NCBI RefSeq assembly: GCF_001602095.1
Contig: NZ_CP014991.1
Location: 1,736,001 to 1,800,000, forward strand
Length of the DNA: 64,000 nt
Reading direction: 5' to 3'
DNA from: Helicobacter himalayensis
GTDB taxonomy: Bacteria; Campylobacterota; Campylobacteria; Campylobacterales; Helicobacteraceae
In this document: positions 42,428 through 51,647 of the stretch, piece after piece
Layout of the letters: every line of letters starts with the position of its first letter
Numbering within the stretch: position 1 is the first letter of the stretch
Position numbers and translations under genes: made by a program
Notes under the pieces: generated by a model
The model's database searches: none
What the model saw: the letters and a program-made list of their open reading frames with translations, nothing else
What the model was told of the DNA's origin: nothing

Positions 42428-44061
42428 AAAATTTCCATTGTTTGTAATTCTTGTTGCTTCTCTTGTATGGAAATGTTTAACGCGCAAAGTAGTGGAATGT
42501 CTTTTTTTATCCTCGCTACTGCAAATTTTGATTTTAAATGATAAATCTGTGCATTAAGTAGCTCTTTGTAAAAGCTATCAACATCAAAAATATTTAAACT
42601 TTCATCAAGGGCGATTTTTAACGCGTTTTGTGGAATTTCTTTTGTTTGTAAAAAGCTTTGCACTGCCTCTTTTAGCTCTTTGTTTAAAAAGTCTAGGTCG
42701 GTGTTTTGTGCAATGTATGCGCATTCTTTATTATTAAAAATCGCATAAGCAAGGGCGTTAAAGCGTTCATCTTTAGGCGTGTGCTGGATTATAGGTGCTG
42801 AATAAAAAAAGCTCGGGTCTATTTTTGTAATAGTGCTTATTTGTTCTATTAAAGATTGTTTTTGAAAAAAGGCTGTTTCATTTTTCACTAAATCTTTTAA
42901 ATAGAAAAGCAAATTGTCTTTTTCTTTGGGACTTTTGGCTTTTTTGAAATGGTAATAAATATAAAACTTCAAGGCACTTATTTTTTTTAATCCTTTGCTT
43001 AATCCCTGCTCTCGCGCCTCTTGGTTTAAATCTAAAAGCTCTTTGGTGTAAAACTCGTTTATATCTTTGTGGGTTTTATCCAAAAGCAAACAAGAAATAG
43101 AGTAAATCTTTTGCTTAAAAAGCGCGTCGATTGCTCTTATTTGTGCCTTTTCTCCTGCTTCATCATTATCAAAAAAAAGTGTAAAGCTCACTTCATTGTC
43201 AATTTTATAAATCGCGTTTATATGGTTGAGATTAAAAGCTGTCCCGCTTGTTGCTATTGCGTTTTTAAATCCTAGTTTATGCAAAGTGATTGCATCAAGA
43301 TAGCCCTCGCAAATAATTGCCTCTTGTGTGTTTTTAATATGCGATTTTGCAAAAGAATACAAATAAAGGCACTCGCTTTTTTTGAATAAAAAACTTTCGC
43401 TTGAATTGTAATATTTTGGCGCGTTCTTAAAATTGATGTAAGGGTGTGTGCGTCCGCTTAATCCTACAATATGGTGCGTTTGGTCTCGTAAAGCAAAAAG
43501 AATGCGATGTGCAAAAGGTGTATAGCTTCCTCTTGTTTGAGATTGTTTTAATAATCCTAAATCTAGGGCTTCTTTTAAAGTGAAAATACTTAAAATTTCC
43601 TCTTTTGTCGGCGCGTATCCTATACTAAAATATTCTAAGTCCTCTTTAGTCAATCCTCGATTAAAGCAGTAGTTGCTAACTTGCGCATTTGCTAAAAGAC
43701 TATTTTTTGCAAGTTGCATAAGGCTTTCATATTTAGTAAAAAGGCTTTTTTTATCTTGCTTTGGCGCGCCTTTTTTGTCATAAATTGGAGTAATCCCGCT
43801 TATCTCTGCTACTTCCTCGATTGCCTCTTTAAAGTCTAGTTGCTTATACTCTTGCACAAATTTAAACACATCGCCACTTTTCCCGCAACCAAAGCAAGTA
43901 AAAATCTGCTTTGCTGGGCTTACAATGAAACTCGCGCTTTTTTCATTGTGAAAAGGGCAGTTTGCTTGATAGTTCGCGCCTGCCCTTTTTAAAGGTAAAT
44001 ACTGCTCGATAATTCCTACAATATCGGCTCTTGCTTTAATCTCGCTAATATTTGTAATCAT
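42424..44061 (-). CDS. DnaG-like primase
   Basis: This 545-residue primase has a CHC2 zinc finger (C35, H38, C56, C59: CPFHNE and CFGCG), a catalytic core with a TOPRIM fold (ICEGYLDAIT about 250, FFDNDEAGEKA about 297), and a helical C-terminus that would bind helicase. It makes RNA primers for prophage replication. Its ATG overlaps the stop of a small upstream gene, and the DnaB-like helicase is in the same operon. Confidence 0.86.
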   Translation of the reverse strand: MITNISEIKARADIVGIIEQYLPLKRAGANYQANCPFHNEKSASFIVSPAKQIFTCFGCGKSGDVFKFVQEYKQLDFKEAIEEVAEISGITPIYDKKGAPKQDKKSLFTKYESLMQLAKNSLLANAQVSNYCFNRGLTKEDLEYFSIGYAPTKEEILSIFTLKEALDLGLLKQSQTRGSYTPFAHRILFALRDQTHHIVGLSGRTHPYINFKNAPKYYNSSESFLFKKSECLYLYSFAKSHIKNTQEAIICEGYLDAITLHKLGFKNAIATSGTAFNLNHINAIYKIDNEVSFTLFFDNDEAGEKAQIRAIDALFKQKIYSISCLLLDKTHKDINEFYTKELLDLNQEAREQGLSKGLKKISALKFYIYYHFKKAKSPKEKDNLLFYLKDLVKNETAFFQKQSLIEQISTITKIDPSFFYSAPIIQHTPKDERFNALAYAIFNNKECAYIAQNTDLDFLNKELKEAVQSFLQTKEIPQNALKIALDESLNIFDVDSFYKELLNAQIYHLKSKFAVARIKKDIPLLCALNISIQEKQQELQTMEIF

Positions 44062-44252
44062 CGTTCGTCCTTATTCGCGCGATAAATTAGGTTATTTTCA
44101 TACAAAGATGTAAGATAATCTTGTAGGCATAAAATCAAGTAATGATTTTTGCTTGTCTTGTGTTTTCTTGCCTGCTTGTTTATGCGCCTTATATTTGCCT
44201 TTATGAGTAAAAACTTTTTTCGCTTTTTTGGGCTTAAATCTTTTGTTGGCAT
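44058..44252 (-). CDS. Small basic protein overlapping another frame
   Basis: This 64-residue basic frame begins MPTKDLSPKKRKKF and ends on the primase start with a 4-nt overlap, and a G-rich ribosome site precedes its ATG. It overlaps most of the ribbon-helix-helix gene in another frame. A one-base change in the G6 run at 44261-44266 would fuse both. Either frame, or a fusion, could be the real product. Confidence 0.4.
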   Translation of the reverse strand: MPTKDLSPKKRKKFLLIKANIRRINKQARKHKTSKNHYLILCLQDYLTSLYENNLIYRANKDER

Positions 44253-44397
44253 TGTCAAATCCCCCCTCTTGTGCATAAATCGCACGATTAACTAAAATCG
44301 ACCTGCTAATTCCTAAAAGTTCGCTTGCAAAATCAAGCTCGCTTAAGAATTTTTCGCTTAAATAAAAGCTTGTGCTATGCTCTTTTATAGCTTTCAT
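44098..44397 (-). CDS. Ribbon-helix-helix-like small regulator
   Basis: The first 45 residues look like a ribbon-helix-helix fold: TSFYLSEKFLSELDFASELL, then ISRSILVNRAI. The last 50 residues are very Lys-rich. It overlaps the start of the preceding gene's end by 23 nt. It may control early gene expression. The C-terminal half is in doubt because the alternative frame is also open. Confidence 0.48.
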   Translation of the reverse strand: MKAIKEHSTSFYLSEKFLSELDFASELLGISRSILVNRAIYAQEGGFDNANKRFKPKKAKKVFTHKGKYKAHKQAGKKTQDKQKSLLDFMPTRLSYIFV

Positions 44398-44761
44398 TTG
44401 CTTCCACCTCTTCTAGCCATTGCAATCCTAACTCTTTTGCCCTTTTGTCAAAAAAAAACTTTTGCAAAAGGCATTCTTCCTCGTATCGTGTGCCTTTGAA
44501 ATTCTTAATCTTTGCCACGCTTGCCTCGAAATCTGCTTGCTTTTGTAGGCATTCCTTGAGAGTTATAAAAAAATCATTAGCGTAAATTCTGCGCTTGGGG
44601 CTTTTCATAAGTTCTAAGCAAAGGCTGTCTAAAAGCCCGCTGTCCTCTGGTTTGTGTTCGTCAATGTGTGATAAAAAAAACTGCATTTTTTCACAAGCAA
44701 AGGCATTAAGCTCGATTCTAGCGTCGCTTTGGATATTGTGTAAAAACTCGTTTCTTAGCAT
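44375..44761 (-). CDS. Hypothetical early phage protein
   Basis: This 128-residue helical protein has no membrane segment or recognised motif (FACEKMQFFLSHIDEHKPED). AGGAG precedes the ATG. It lies between the replication organiser and the ribbon-helix-helix gene in the early operon, so a replication or regulatory accessory role is possible. Confidence 0.5.
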   Translation of the reverse strand: MLRNEFLHNIQSDARIELNAFACEKMQFFLSHIDEHKPEDSGLLDSLCLELMKSPKRRIYANDFFITLKECLQKQADFEASVAKIKNFKGTRYEEECLLQKFFFDKRAKELGLQWLEEVEANESYKRA

Positions 44762-44772
44762 TTCCCACTCTC

Positions 44773-45561
44773 CTAAAATTTGATTGTATCAATCGGGCGT
44801 GGGGTTTTTGGGACTTGGTAAAAATTTGTTTTTTTATAGCTTTCATAGCGGTTTAGGGCTTCATTTGCTTTTAAAATCCCACTCCACCCGCGATTAATGC
44901 ATAAATCTACACAAGCCTTAATATTTGCCCCGCTTTGTTTTAGCTTTGAAAAATCCCGCGTTATTGACTCTAAGGTGCTTTTAGCTAAAAAGCCTCGTTC
45001 CTTGCGATAGTTGATAAACTCGCTAAAACTTGCCCGCTCTTGTTCGTTAAAGTCTGTCGGTAGTTTAGTTTGTTGTGTTCTTTTGGTTTTGCTCTCGTCT
45101 CTAAAGGTCTTATATGAAGTTAGCAAAGTGAAAAGTAATTTTTTCTGCGCGCGCTCTTTAGAGTCTTTTTTATTTATATATTCTATATTATTAAGGGTGC
45201 TAGAATCTCCGGATGCGGTTTTTTGTGTAATCGGTAAAGATTGCGTATTTTCCGCGATTTCCTGTGCTTGAGTGTGTTTAAAGGTGTAAATCATCTCTTG
45301 CGTAAATCTACCTTCAGAATCTACACTTTGCGTATAAGTCAAAAGCCCATTATCCACAAGTTCATTGCGATATTTTCGCACGCTTGCAAGTGATATATTT
45401 AAAATCTCTGCAATTGCTTTAAGATTTACTACCCACTCTTTTGGGTAGCTCTGTAAAAGCGCGTAAAGCATTCTTGCTTGGATACTTAAAGATTTGTTGC
45501 GTAATATCCCATTGTCAATAATAGTGAAATTTTCACTCGGGGTAATTTTGTCTAAAATCAT
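44773..45561 (-). CDS. Phage replication organiser with winged HTH
   Basis: This 262-residue protein begins with a winged helix-turn-helix (about 25-90: LYALLQSYPKEWVVNLKAIAEILNI is the core, with SVRKYRNELVDNGLL as recognition part). It ends in a helical domain of the DnaD/replisome-organiser style (about 195-245, RDFSKLKQSGANI, GWSGI). It would bind the phage origin and load the helicase encoded upstream. It overlaps the preceding small gene by 4 nt. Confidence 0.65.
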   Translation of the reverse strand: MILDKITPSENFTIIDNGILRNKSLSIQARMLYALLQSYPKEWVVNLKAIAEILNISLASVRKYRNELVDNGLLTYTQSVDSEGRFTQEMIYTFKHTQAQEIAENTQSLPITQKTASGDSSTLNNIEYINKKDSKERAQKKLLFTLLTSYKTFRDESKTKRTQQTKLPTDFNEQERASFSEFINYRKERGFLAKSTLESITRDFSKLKQSGANIKACVDLCINRGWSGILKANEALNRYESYKKTNFYQVPKTPRPIDTIKF

Positions 45562-45761
45562 GCTAACTCCTTTAAAGTTGGATTTTTGGTTATAAATGCA
45601 AAGTTGCTCTTATTTATGCAATCTATGCATTTATTGGTTTTTTTAGAAAAAATAAACTCGTCTTCAATGTAAAAAAGCTTTGTGCTATACTCTGCTTTTA
45701 GACCTTTAATCATTTGCTTTTTTGGCTTCCTTGTCCAAAGGTTTTTAAAAAATGTTTTCAA
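45558..45761 (-). CDS. Hypothetical small early protein
   Basis: This 67-residue basic protein has two cysteines in CIDCINKSN. It overlaps the helicase stop by 17 nt and the next start by 4 nt, so it is translated in the early operon. No family is recognised. Confidence 0.45.
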   Translation of the reverse strand: MKTFFKNLWTRKPKKQMIKGLKAEYSTKLFYIEDEFIFSKKTNKCIDCINKSNFAFITKNPTLKELA

Positions 45762-46884
45762 TAATCACCTCCTCATAAATTGAATAACTTGTAGGCATAC
45801 TTGAGAAAATGCGCTTTTGTGCGTCAAAATGCACACGTTCTTTATAATGCTTGCCTGTCTGTTTGTTCTTTTTTAAAATCACAATGCGCGAGTTTTCGCT
45901 AAATTCCCTTATCTTTTCATTTTCCGCTTTGTCGTGTTCGATTCTAATGGTTATTGAGCTTTCGTGTCCGCCCTTTTTGCTTCCCATTGGGTTGTCTCTA
46001 TCGCCTTTACTTGTCTGCACAATCAAAAAAACGACAATATTAAGACTATGACAAAGTTTTGCTAAGGTTGAAAACTTTAGGCTTTCTTCCTCTTCCATAT
46101 TGCGACCATTTGGACTACTAATGCGCATTTGAGAATCAATTAAAAACACTCTAACACCACTTTTATAAAGTGTCTTTATATTTTGCGCGATGTTGTAAAG
46201 CTCGTAGCCGTCATCAATGATTATCAAATTATTGGCGTTAAAGCCTTTTTTTGTGTCTTTAGCCTTAAGATATTGATAAATTGGAAACTCAAAGCTAAAA
46301 AAACAAACTTTGTGCTTTTTGCTTATATGCTCTAGCATTTGTAAGCCTAAGGTTGTTTTGCCTGCTTCTGGGTCTCCGCTTATCAAAACTAACTGCGCGC
46401 ATTCAATACCACCATTTAAAGCGGAATCTAAAAAGCTTACGCCGGTTTCAAACTTTGGCATTACTGGCTTAGTGGCGTAATACTCTTGCCACTGCGCAAA
46501 GTTTTTGTAGCTTTTTGTTTGCAAGTTTGGCAAAAGCTGGTCTATATCAAGCAAAGTATTATTTTCGCTTGCTAGTAAAAGCTCTTGGGCTACTCTCCTT
46601 TGTCTGTCTAAGTTATAGGCTTTTATAAAAGGTTCTTTCAATAAAAGCACATTGGGATTTGGCAAAGTGCTTAACATTTCTAAAATAAAGGCCTTTTCAC
46701 TTTGGGCTTTGTTAAGGCTTTGCGTGAAAACATTTAAAGAAATATTAGGCAAGTCTTGCAAAATGTTTAAAACTTCTTGCGCGTCTTTACTAAAGCACTC
46801 TCTTGGCACTTCGCTTAAAAACTCCTCTAAATATTGCGGATAAGCTAGAAAAGAGCTTAAAATTTCTTGCTCTAAAGGGTTCAT
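45745..46884 (-). CDS. DnaB-like replicative helicase
   Basis: This 379-residue helicase has an N-terminal helical domain (about 1-100) like DnaB-N and a RecA-type motor. Walker A is SGDPEAGKTTLG (about 170), and Walker B lies in VFLIDSQMRIS. The later LKKNKQTGKHYKERVHFD fits DnaB motif H4 and the arginine region. It would unwind prophage DNA and work with the adjacent primase. It overlaps both neighbours by 4 or 17 nt. Confidence 0.83.
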   Translation of the reverse strand: MNPLEQEILSSFLAYPQYLEEFLSEVPRECFSKDAQEVLNILQDLPNISLNVFTQSLNKAQSEKAFILEMLSTLPNPNVLLLKEPFIKAYNLDRQRRVAQELLLASENNTLLDIDQLLPNLQTKSYKNFAQWQEYYATKPVMPKFETGVSFLDSALNGGIECAQLVLISGDPEAGKTTLGLQMLEHISKKHKVCFFSFEFPIYQYLKAKDTKKGFNANNLIIIDDGYELYNIAQNIKTLYKSGVRVFLIDSQMRISSPNGRNMEEEESLKFSTLAKLCHSLNIVVFLIVQTSKGDRDNPMGSKKGGHESSITIRIEHDKAENEKIREFSENSRIVILKKNKQTGKHYKERVHFDAQKRIFSSMPTSYSIYEEVIIENIF

Positions 46885-47069
46885 ATTTCACCCCTTAGGA
46901 CTTTTTGCATCCATTCTTTTTCTGTAAAAACATCGCTTTTAATTGTTAGCATTATCTCCTCGCCACATAAGCACGTCGTTTGTATGCTTGTATCGCTTGG
47001 GGCTTCTAACTCTTTTACATTTAGGCTGTTTTCCTCACCACAAGTTGGGCAGATATAGTTAAGGTTCAT
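46881..47069 (-). CDS. Small zinc-ribbon protein
   Basis: This 62-residue protein has two CxxC or CxC pairs (CPTCG and CLCGEE) forming a zinc ribbon. It overlaps the integrase stop and helicase start by 4 nt each. Its place between them suggests a DNA- or protein-binding accessory factor. Confidence 0.6.
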   Translation of the reverse strand: MNLNYICPTCGEENSLNVKELEAPSDTSIQTTCLCGEEIMLTIKSDVFTEKEWMQKVLRGEI

Positions 47070-48091
47070 ATTTCACCTCCAAACTCTGCCTCAACAAAAC
47101 TCGCTCTTTTGATTTGGGTGGGAATGTATTTAACATAATGCGTAAAAGTCGTAGAAAGGCTTTTGTGTCCTAACATCGCACTAATCCATAAAACTTCCTC
47201 TTTATGCTCTAACATCATCGTGGCAAAAGTATGGCGCGTTTGGTAAATCGCTCTTTTTTTAATGTTTAATTTCTCTAAAAGTGCGAAATACTGCCCGCGT
47301 AAGTCTGAAATAGGTTGCGTGATAATAGTCCCTTTTGTGCGCTCTTGGCTTAAAAGCGTGCGCTTGAGGATTGGCAACATATCAACATAACGATTAGTGC
47401 CTGTTTTTGTGCTGGTAATTTTCCCGGTGGCGGATTCTATGGCTTTATTAATAAGTATCTTGTCGTTTTTAAAATCACAATCTTCATAAGTCAAAGCCCT
47501 TATTTCTCCGGTGCGCGCGCCTGTAAAAAAAGCGATGATTAAGAATAATTTAAGTTCGCCTGTTGCGTTTTGTAATAAAAGTTTCACTTCCTCGCTGGTG
47601 AAAGGTATAACGCTCTCGCCTTGAATTTGGTGGGACTTTTTTACGCGTAAGGGCTTTAGGTGCGTAGCAATTCCCTCGTCTTTAGCAAATCGTAAAAGCT
47701 GGTTTAAAAAATTTAGCTTATAGTCTTGCTCTGTATTATTTGCGTAGGCTTCTAGGTCTTTTTGTGTCCAAAGCCGAATGTCTTTTTTTCCGAAAAACTT
47801 TACTAAATCATTTGTATTGTATTTGTATTTAAGTAAAGTTTGCGACTTAAGGTTTGTATTTTGCAAGAAAAGTTCCGCGATTGTTGCTATTGGATATTTT
47901 ACAATTTCTTGCTTAGGCTCGCCTCGCAAGTGTTTATAAACATAGCTTTGTATGTCTAATAAAACTCTAGCTAGATTTTCCTTACTTGCTTGCAGTTTTG
48001 TGCTAAATCTTATGCGTCCTAAGTCCTTTAAGGTTGTGTCAATATAAATCACCCCGCCCCTTGTGTAAGTTTTGCTGTGTAAGATGTCCAT
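47066..48091 (-). CDS. Tyrosine recombinase (prophage integrase)
   Basis: This 341-residue integrase catalyses excision and insertion of the prophage. The catalytic set is visible: R in TGARTGEIRAL, the HxxR box in RHTFATMM and the final H and Y in LGHKSLSTTFTHY. An N-terminal arm-binding region and a core-binding SAM-like domain precede them. I chose the ATG at 48091 because AGGAG precedes it; the open frame continues to 48208 without a better site. It is the first gene of the early operon, so integration and replication genes are co-transcribed. Confidence 0.86.
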   Translation of the reverse strand: MDILHSKTYTRGGVIYIDTTLKDLGRIRFSTKLQASKENLARVLLDIQSYVYKHLRGEPKQEIVKYPIATIAELFLQNTNLKSQTLLKYKYNTNDLVKFFGKKDIRLWTQKDLEAYANNTEQDYKLNFLNQLLRFAKDEGIATHLKPLRVKKSHQIQGESVIPFTSEEVKLLLQNATGELKLFLIIAFFTGARTGEIRALTYEDCDFKNDKILINKAIESATGKITSTKTGTNRYVDMLPILKRTLLSQERTKGTIITQPISDLRGQYFALLEKLNIKKRAIYQTRHTFATMMLEHKEEVLWISAMLGHKSLSTTFTHYVKYIPTQIKRASFVEAEFGGEI

Positions 48092-48264
48092 TTTTTCTCC
48101 TTTTTTTAAGTGTTTGTTGTTTAAAGAGCTTGTCGCTCTCGTTACAAAATCGCACTTTTTTGGTTGGTTTTGGCACTGCGTTTTTTTGTGTTCGCTTTTG
48201 GTTTGCATTGGCTTTCAAAGCTTGTCGCTTTTAAGCCCGCACAAAAGCGCGCCCACAAAAGCTA

Positions 48265-48323
48265 GGGTTTAAAGCCCCCACATTTGCGGGATTTAAACCT
48301 TTGGCACAAAATCTGGCACAAAA
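48265..48323. promoter_or_regulatory. Inverted and direct repeats upstream of the integrase
   Basis: GGTTTAAAGCCC pairs imperfectly with GGGATTTAAACC around 48265-48300. Directly beside it TGGCACAAAA occurs twice (48302 and 48314). Such sets often mark an operator or recombinase arm sites next to an integrase gene. No core site could be identified. Confidence 0.4.
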
Positions 48324-48924
48324 AGGCTAAAAATCCACAAAAACATTGCAAAATAAAGTGAAGTGTAAAAGAAATTATTTTGTGTAAGTGTTTGAGCCAC
48401 ACGAGCGCGGGGTGAAAGCAATAAAGGCAGGCATTAAAGGCTTTTCCTCGCGCCCTCGTTTCGTCGCTTTCGCACGATTACTTATAAGCCACATCGTAAG
48501 CCCTTGCCTCTCCCTCGCTTGCACATTTGAGGCAAGCGATATAAGACCACAAAGGCGTTGCGATTTACGAGACAACGCGCGAATATAAATTGCCACATTG
48601 TCCCGCTTTGCCACATTTCAAGGCTTTGCCTCTCCCTCGCAACTTTTGCCCGCTTGCTGTGTCTAAACTTGTAAAAGCGTTGGTTGCGTAAGCTTGTGTT
48701 ACAAAACTTTAAGACCCTTTTGGGTTTCCTACCCCCCCAAAAAAGCAAAAAAATCCTAAAAACGCACTTTGTCGCGGTTGGCGCGTGGCTCTTGCTGGCG
48801 CGTTGATTACGCCTTATAAGCTACACACCCGCGCGCTTTGGAGTTTTAAAAATCCTAAGCTTGCGGTCTTAAACTTGGCGTGAATTTTGCGCTTTGGTTT
48901 GTTAAAAGTTGGGTGTAGTTTTTG
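48324..48924. other. Right-end region without a supported gene
   Basis: About 600 bp between the integrase leader and the truncated rhodanese gene. The open frames here have no ribosome sites or domains. TTGCCTCTCCCTCGC occurs twice (48504 and 48626). A 23-bp segment at 48673-48695 is identical to 37943-37965 inside the 2430-residue gene. A C7 run stands at 48732. I read it as scrambled prophage-end sequence. Confidence 0.45.
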
Positions 48925-49056
48925 TGCGTGGAGTGAGCCTTGTAAATGCGCACTTAAAAAAGCTTGAGTGCTACGAATATCAAAGAGAAAAAAAGAATTT
49001 AAGCCCATTTTTTGCAACAAAGGTAGAGATAAGGCTTTAAGTGTGATATTTTTCAT
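48925..49056 (-). pseudogene. 5' fragment of a rhodanese-domain gene cut at the prophage edge
   Basis: The frame starts at an ATG and encodes FFLFDIRSTQAFLSAHLQGSLH, where pieces such as FDIRS and SAHLQGS match the start of a rhodanese fold. After about residue 44 the similarity stops, and the frame goes on as unlike, basic sequence to 48814. The chromosomal gene was therefore probably cut here by prophage insertion or a later deletion. I could not find the missing 3' part at the left end. Confidence 0.45.
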
Positions 49057-49326
49057 TTATTTGCCTTGTGCATTTTATTGCGTTTCTAGTATGCCAAACA
49101 TTAAATAACGTGCATTAGCTTATGTATTATTTAGCACGCAATTTAGATTAAATTTATCTTTGTCGCTCTCAAACGTTAGCGAAGATAGTTTTTAAAGATT
49201 CCAATAGAGATATTTCGCTACGCTCAATATGACAAAATTTATTTTGCCCAAAAAAATTCTTTTTTAATAGTAAGCCAAATAGAGACGCAAAGCAAAGCAT
49301 AATCACAAAGGGCTTGATGTTAAAAT

Positions 49327-50856
49327 TTAGCACGCTTCAAGTTCTTCGACTATTTTCTCAATTTCCGCTCTTAAATGCATTTGGTTTTTAAGCATCTCTT
49401 TAATCTCTGCATTAAGAAGGCTTATATCAACCACTTCGCGCGTGTCTTTGGCTTCCACATAGCTAGAAACGCTTAAGTTATAGTCGTTCTTAGCAATTTG
49501 CTCTTTTGGCACGAGTGCGCTTACGAACTCTTTAGTCTCCCTTGCCTTGTAGGATCTCAAAATCCATTCTAGATTCTGCGGTGAAAGCATATTTTTATTG
49601 GTTACTTTGATAAATGCATCGCTTGCATTGATAAACAAAACCTTATCGTCCCTATTCTTATTTTTGCGCAATACCAAGATACACACCGCAATCCCTGTGC
49701 CAAAGAAAAGATTAGGCGCAAGGGCTATCACACAATCAATGTAATCCTCTTCTATCAAATACTTTCTTATATCCCGCTCCGCACCGCTTCTATACATTAC
49801 ACCCGGGAAAGTTACAATAGCCGCGCTACCTTTTTCACTAAGCCACGCTAAGCTATGCATTACAAAAGCCAAATCAGCCTTTGATTCAGGGGCTAAAACC
49901 CCCGCTTTTAAAAATCGTTCATCGTTGATTAAAAGCGCGTTGCTTTTGCCCTCCCATTTGATACTATAAGGAGGATTGCTAACGATTGCATCAAATGGCT
50001 CGGTGTTTTTGTGTTCTTCATTAGGCTTTATTAGAGTATCGCCGTGTGCTATATCAAATTTCGTGTATGCTACATTATGCAGTAGCATATTCATTCTTGC
50101 AAGGTTATAAGTAGTGATATTAATTTCTTGTCCAAAATAGCCTGATTTCGGGTCTTTTTTCAAAATCTTTTTATACTGCAAGAGCAGTGAGCCACTCCCA
50201 CAAGCAGGGTCATAGACTTTATTAGGCTTAGCATTATTGCAAAGTGTGATTTCAACAAGCAGTTTGCTAACCTCTTGAGGAGTGAAAAACTCCCCGCCAC
50301 TTTTCCCCGCGTTACTTGCATACATTTTCATCAGATATTCATACGCATCGCCAAAGACATCAATTTCATTTTCATTATAATGCAACTCCAAATCACTAAT
50401 AGCCCTCATAATATTTAAGATTTTTCTATTGCGCTCACTATTAGACTTGCCAATGTTATCAGAATGTAAATCCATATCTGCAAAAAGCCCATTAAATTGC
50501 TTGCTGCTGTCTTGGATTTGTTTAAAAATATTGCTTAAAGTCTCATTGAGATTGGATTTTTCTTGGTCCGCATTTTTAAGCACATTAGAAAACAAAGCAC
50601 TAGGTTTGATAAAAAAACCATAGGTTTCAAGGATAGTATCCTTGCCATTTTCTGCCTCCTCATCGCTTAAGGTCTCATAGTTGTCTGTATCATAATGCTC
50701 CTTAAGGTCATTTTTGAGTTTCTCACTGATAAAGTAATAAAACAAAAATCCAAAAACATAATCTTTGGATTTCGAGAGCTCGATTACTCCTCTTAAGTCG
50801 TTGGCGATTTTCCATATTGTTTTATGAAGCTCCTCTCTTTCTCTAACGCTTTTCAT
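49327..50856 (-). CDS. hsdM: Type I restriction-modification methyltransferase subunit
   Basis: This 509-residue protein is an N6-adenine methylase. It has an N-terminal helical HsdM-N domain, then the SAM-binding motif YDPACGSGSLLL (about 215-227) and the catalytic SNPPYS (about 288). With HsdS it would methylate a bipartite target. The length is normal. The hsdS genes lie upstream but a RelE/RelB pair sits between. No hsdR is present in the window, so restriction cannot be completed from here. Confidence 0.88.
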   Translation of the reverse strand: MKSVREREELHKTIWKIANDLRGVIELSKSKDYVFGFLFYYFISEKLKNDLKEHYDTDNYETLSDEEAENGKDTILETYGFFIKPSALFSNVLKNADQEKSNLNETLSNIFKQIQDSSKQFNGLFADMDLHSDNIGKSNSERNRKILNIMRAISDLELHYNENEIDVFGDAYEYLMKMYASNAGKSGGEFFTPQEVSKLLVEITLCNNAKPNKVYDPACGSGSLLLQYKKILKKDPKSGYFGQEINITTYNLARMNMLLHNVAYTKFDIAHGDTLIKPNEEHKNTEPFDAIVSNPPYSIKWEGKSNALLINDERFLKAGVLAPESKADLAFVMHSLAWLSEKGSAAIVTFPGVMYRSGAERDIRKYLIEEDYIDCVIALAPNLFFGTGIAVCILVLRKNKNRDDKVLFINASDAFIKVTNKNMLSPQNLEWILRSYKARETKEFVSALVPKEQIAKNDYNLSVSSYVEAKDTREVVDISLLNAEIKEMLKNQMHLRAEIEKIVEELEAC

Positions 50857-51068
50857 TTGTTTTTCCTCCTTTTAGTATTTAGTTTGTTTATGGGTTAAGA
50901 AATTCTTCGGCTAAAGCTTAAGTAATGACAATGCGGGGTTTTGTCATATTGCGCCCTATTTTGTCATATTGAGCGCAAGCGAAATATCTCTATTGTAAAG
51001 AGACATTGCACTTTCACAAAAGCGGCACTCTTAAAAATTCTAGCTTTTTAGATTCCACCCCTTTTCTT

Positions 51069-51329
51069 TTATTTATAAATATCGCCTCTAGATTCCGCAT
51101 CATAGGCATAAATTAAAATCTCTTTTTCTCTTATTTCATACAAGATTCTATATTTGCCAATCCTTAAGCGGTAGCAGTTTTGTGTGCCTTGTAGTCTTTT
51201 AATATCTTGCGTGTTTGAGTGGGGATTTTGTGCGATTTGCTCTAAGGCACTGATGACTTTAGGGGCTAAGTCGCGGTGTTTATCTAGGAATTTCTTTGCT
51301 TCCTTGCTATATTCTAAGAAATAATTCAT
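51069..51329 (-). CDS. RelE/YafQ-family toxin
   Basis: This 86-residue toxin is of the RelE superfamily and would cut mRNA in the ribosome. The pattern EYSKEAKKFLDKHR, then LQGTQNCYRLRIGKYRILYEI and a final YAYDAESRGDIYK, is typical. The ATG overlaps the antitoxin stop by 4 nt (ATGA), the usual coupling. Confidence 0.82.
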   Translation of the reverse strand: MNYFLEYSKEAKKFLDKHRDLAPKVISALEQIAQNPHSNTQDIKRLQGTQNCYRLRIGKYRILYEIREKEILIYAYDAESRGDIYK

Positions 51330-51604
51330 TGGATTCCAAACTCCTTTTTAAGCTCCTCGTGGCTTATAGTCTCACCCCTTTCTAGCTCTTTTATAGCCTT
51401 TTTGTAGGCTCTCTTATTTGCCTCTGTCTCAATGGTATCTGGGTCTATTTCGCTACTTATGCTAAAGGGAATCTCGCCGGTTTTAAGCACCTTTGCAGCA
51501 AACATTCTAAAGGCTGTGCCTAAATCTAGCCCCATATCCTTAAGCATTATTTCTAAAATCTCTTTATCGCTGCTATCCATTCTAAATTGCACAATTGAAG
51601 TCAT
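51326..51604 (-). CDS. RelB/DinJ-family antitoxin
   Basis: This 92-residue antitoxin has an N-terminal ribbon-helix-helix (IVQFRMDSSDKEILEIML, GTAFRMFAAKVLK) that would bind its own promoter and a C-terminal toxin-binding tail. Two overlapping TATAAT boxes (51633-51643, minus strand) and AAGGAT precede it. It starts 44 bp beyond the end of the long inverted repeat. Confidence 0.82.
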   Translation of the reverse strand: MTSIVQFRMDSSDKEILEIMLKDMGLDLGTAFRMFAAKVLKTGEIPFSISSEIDPDTIETEANKRAYKKAIKELERGETISHEELKKEFGIQ

Positions 51605-51647
51605 TTTCTATCCTTTTGTATGGTTTTGAATGATTATATTATATTTA

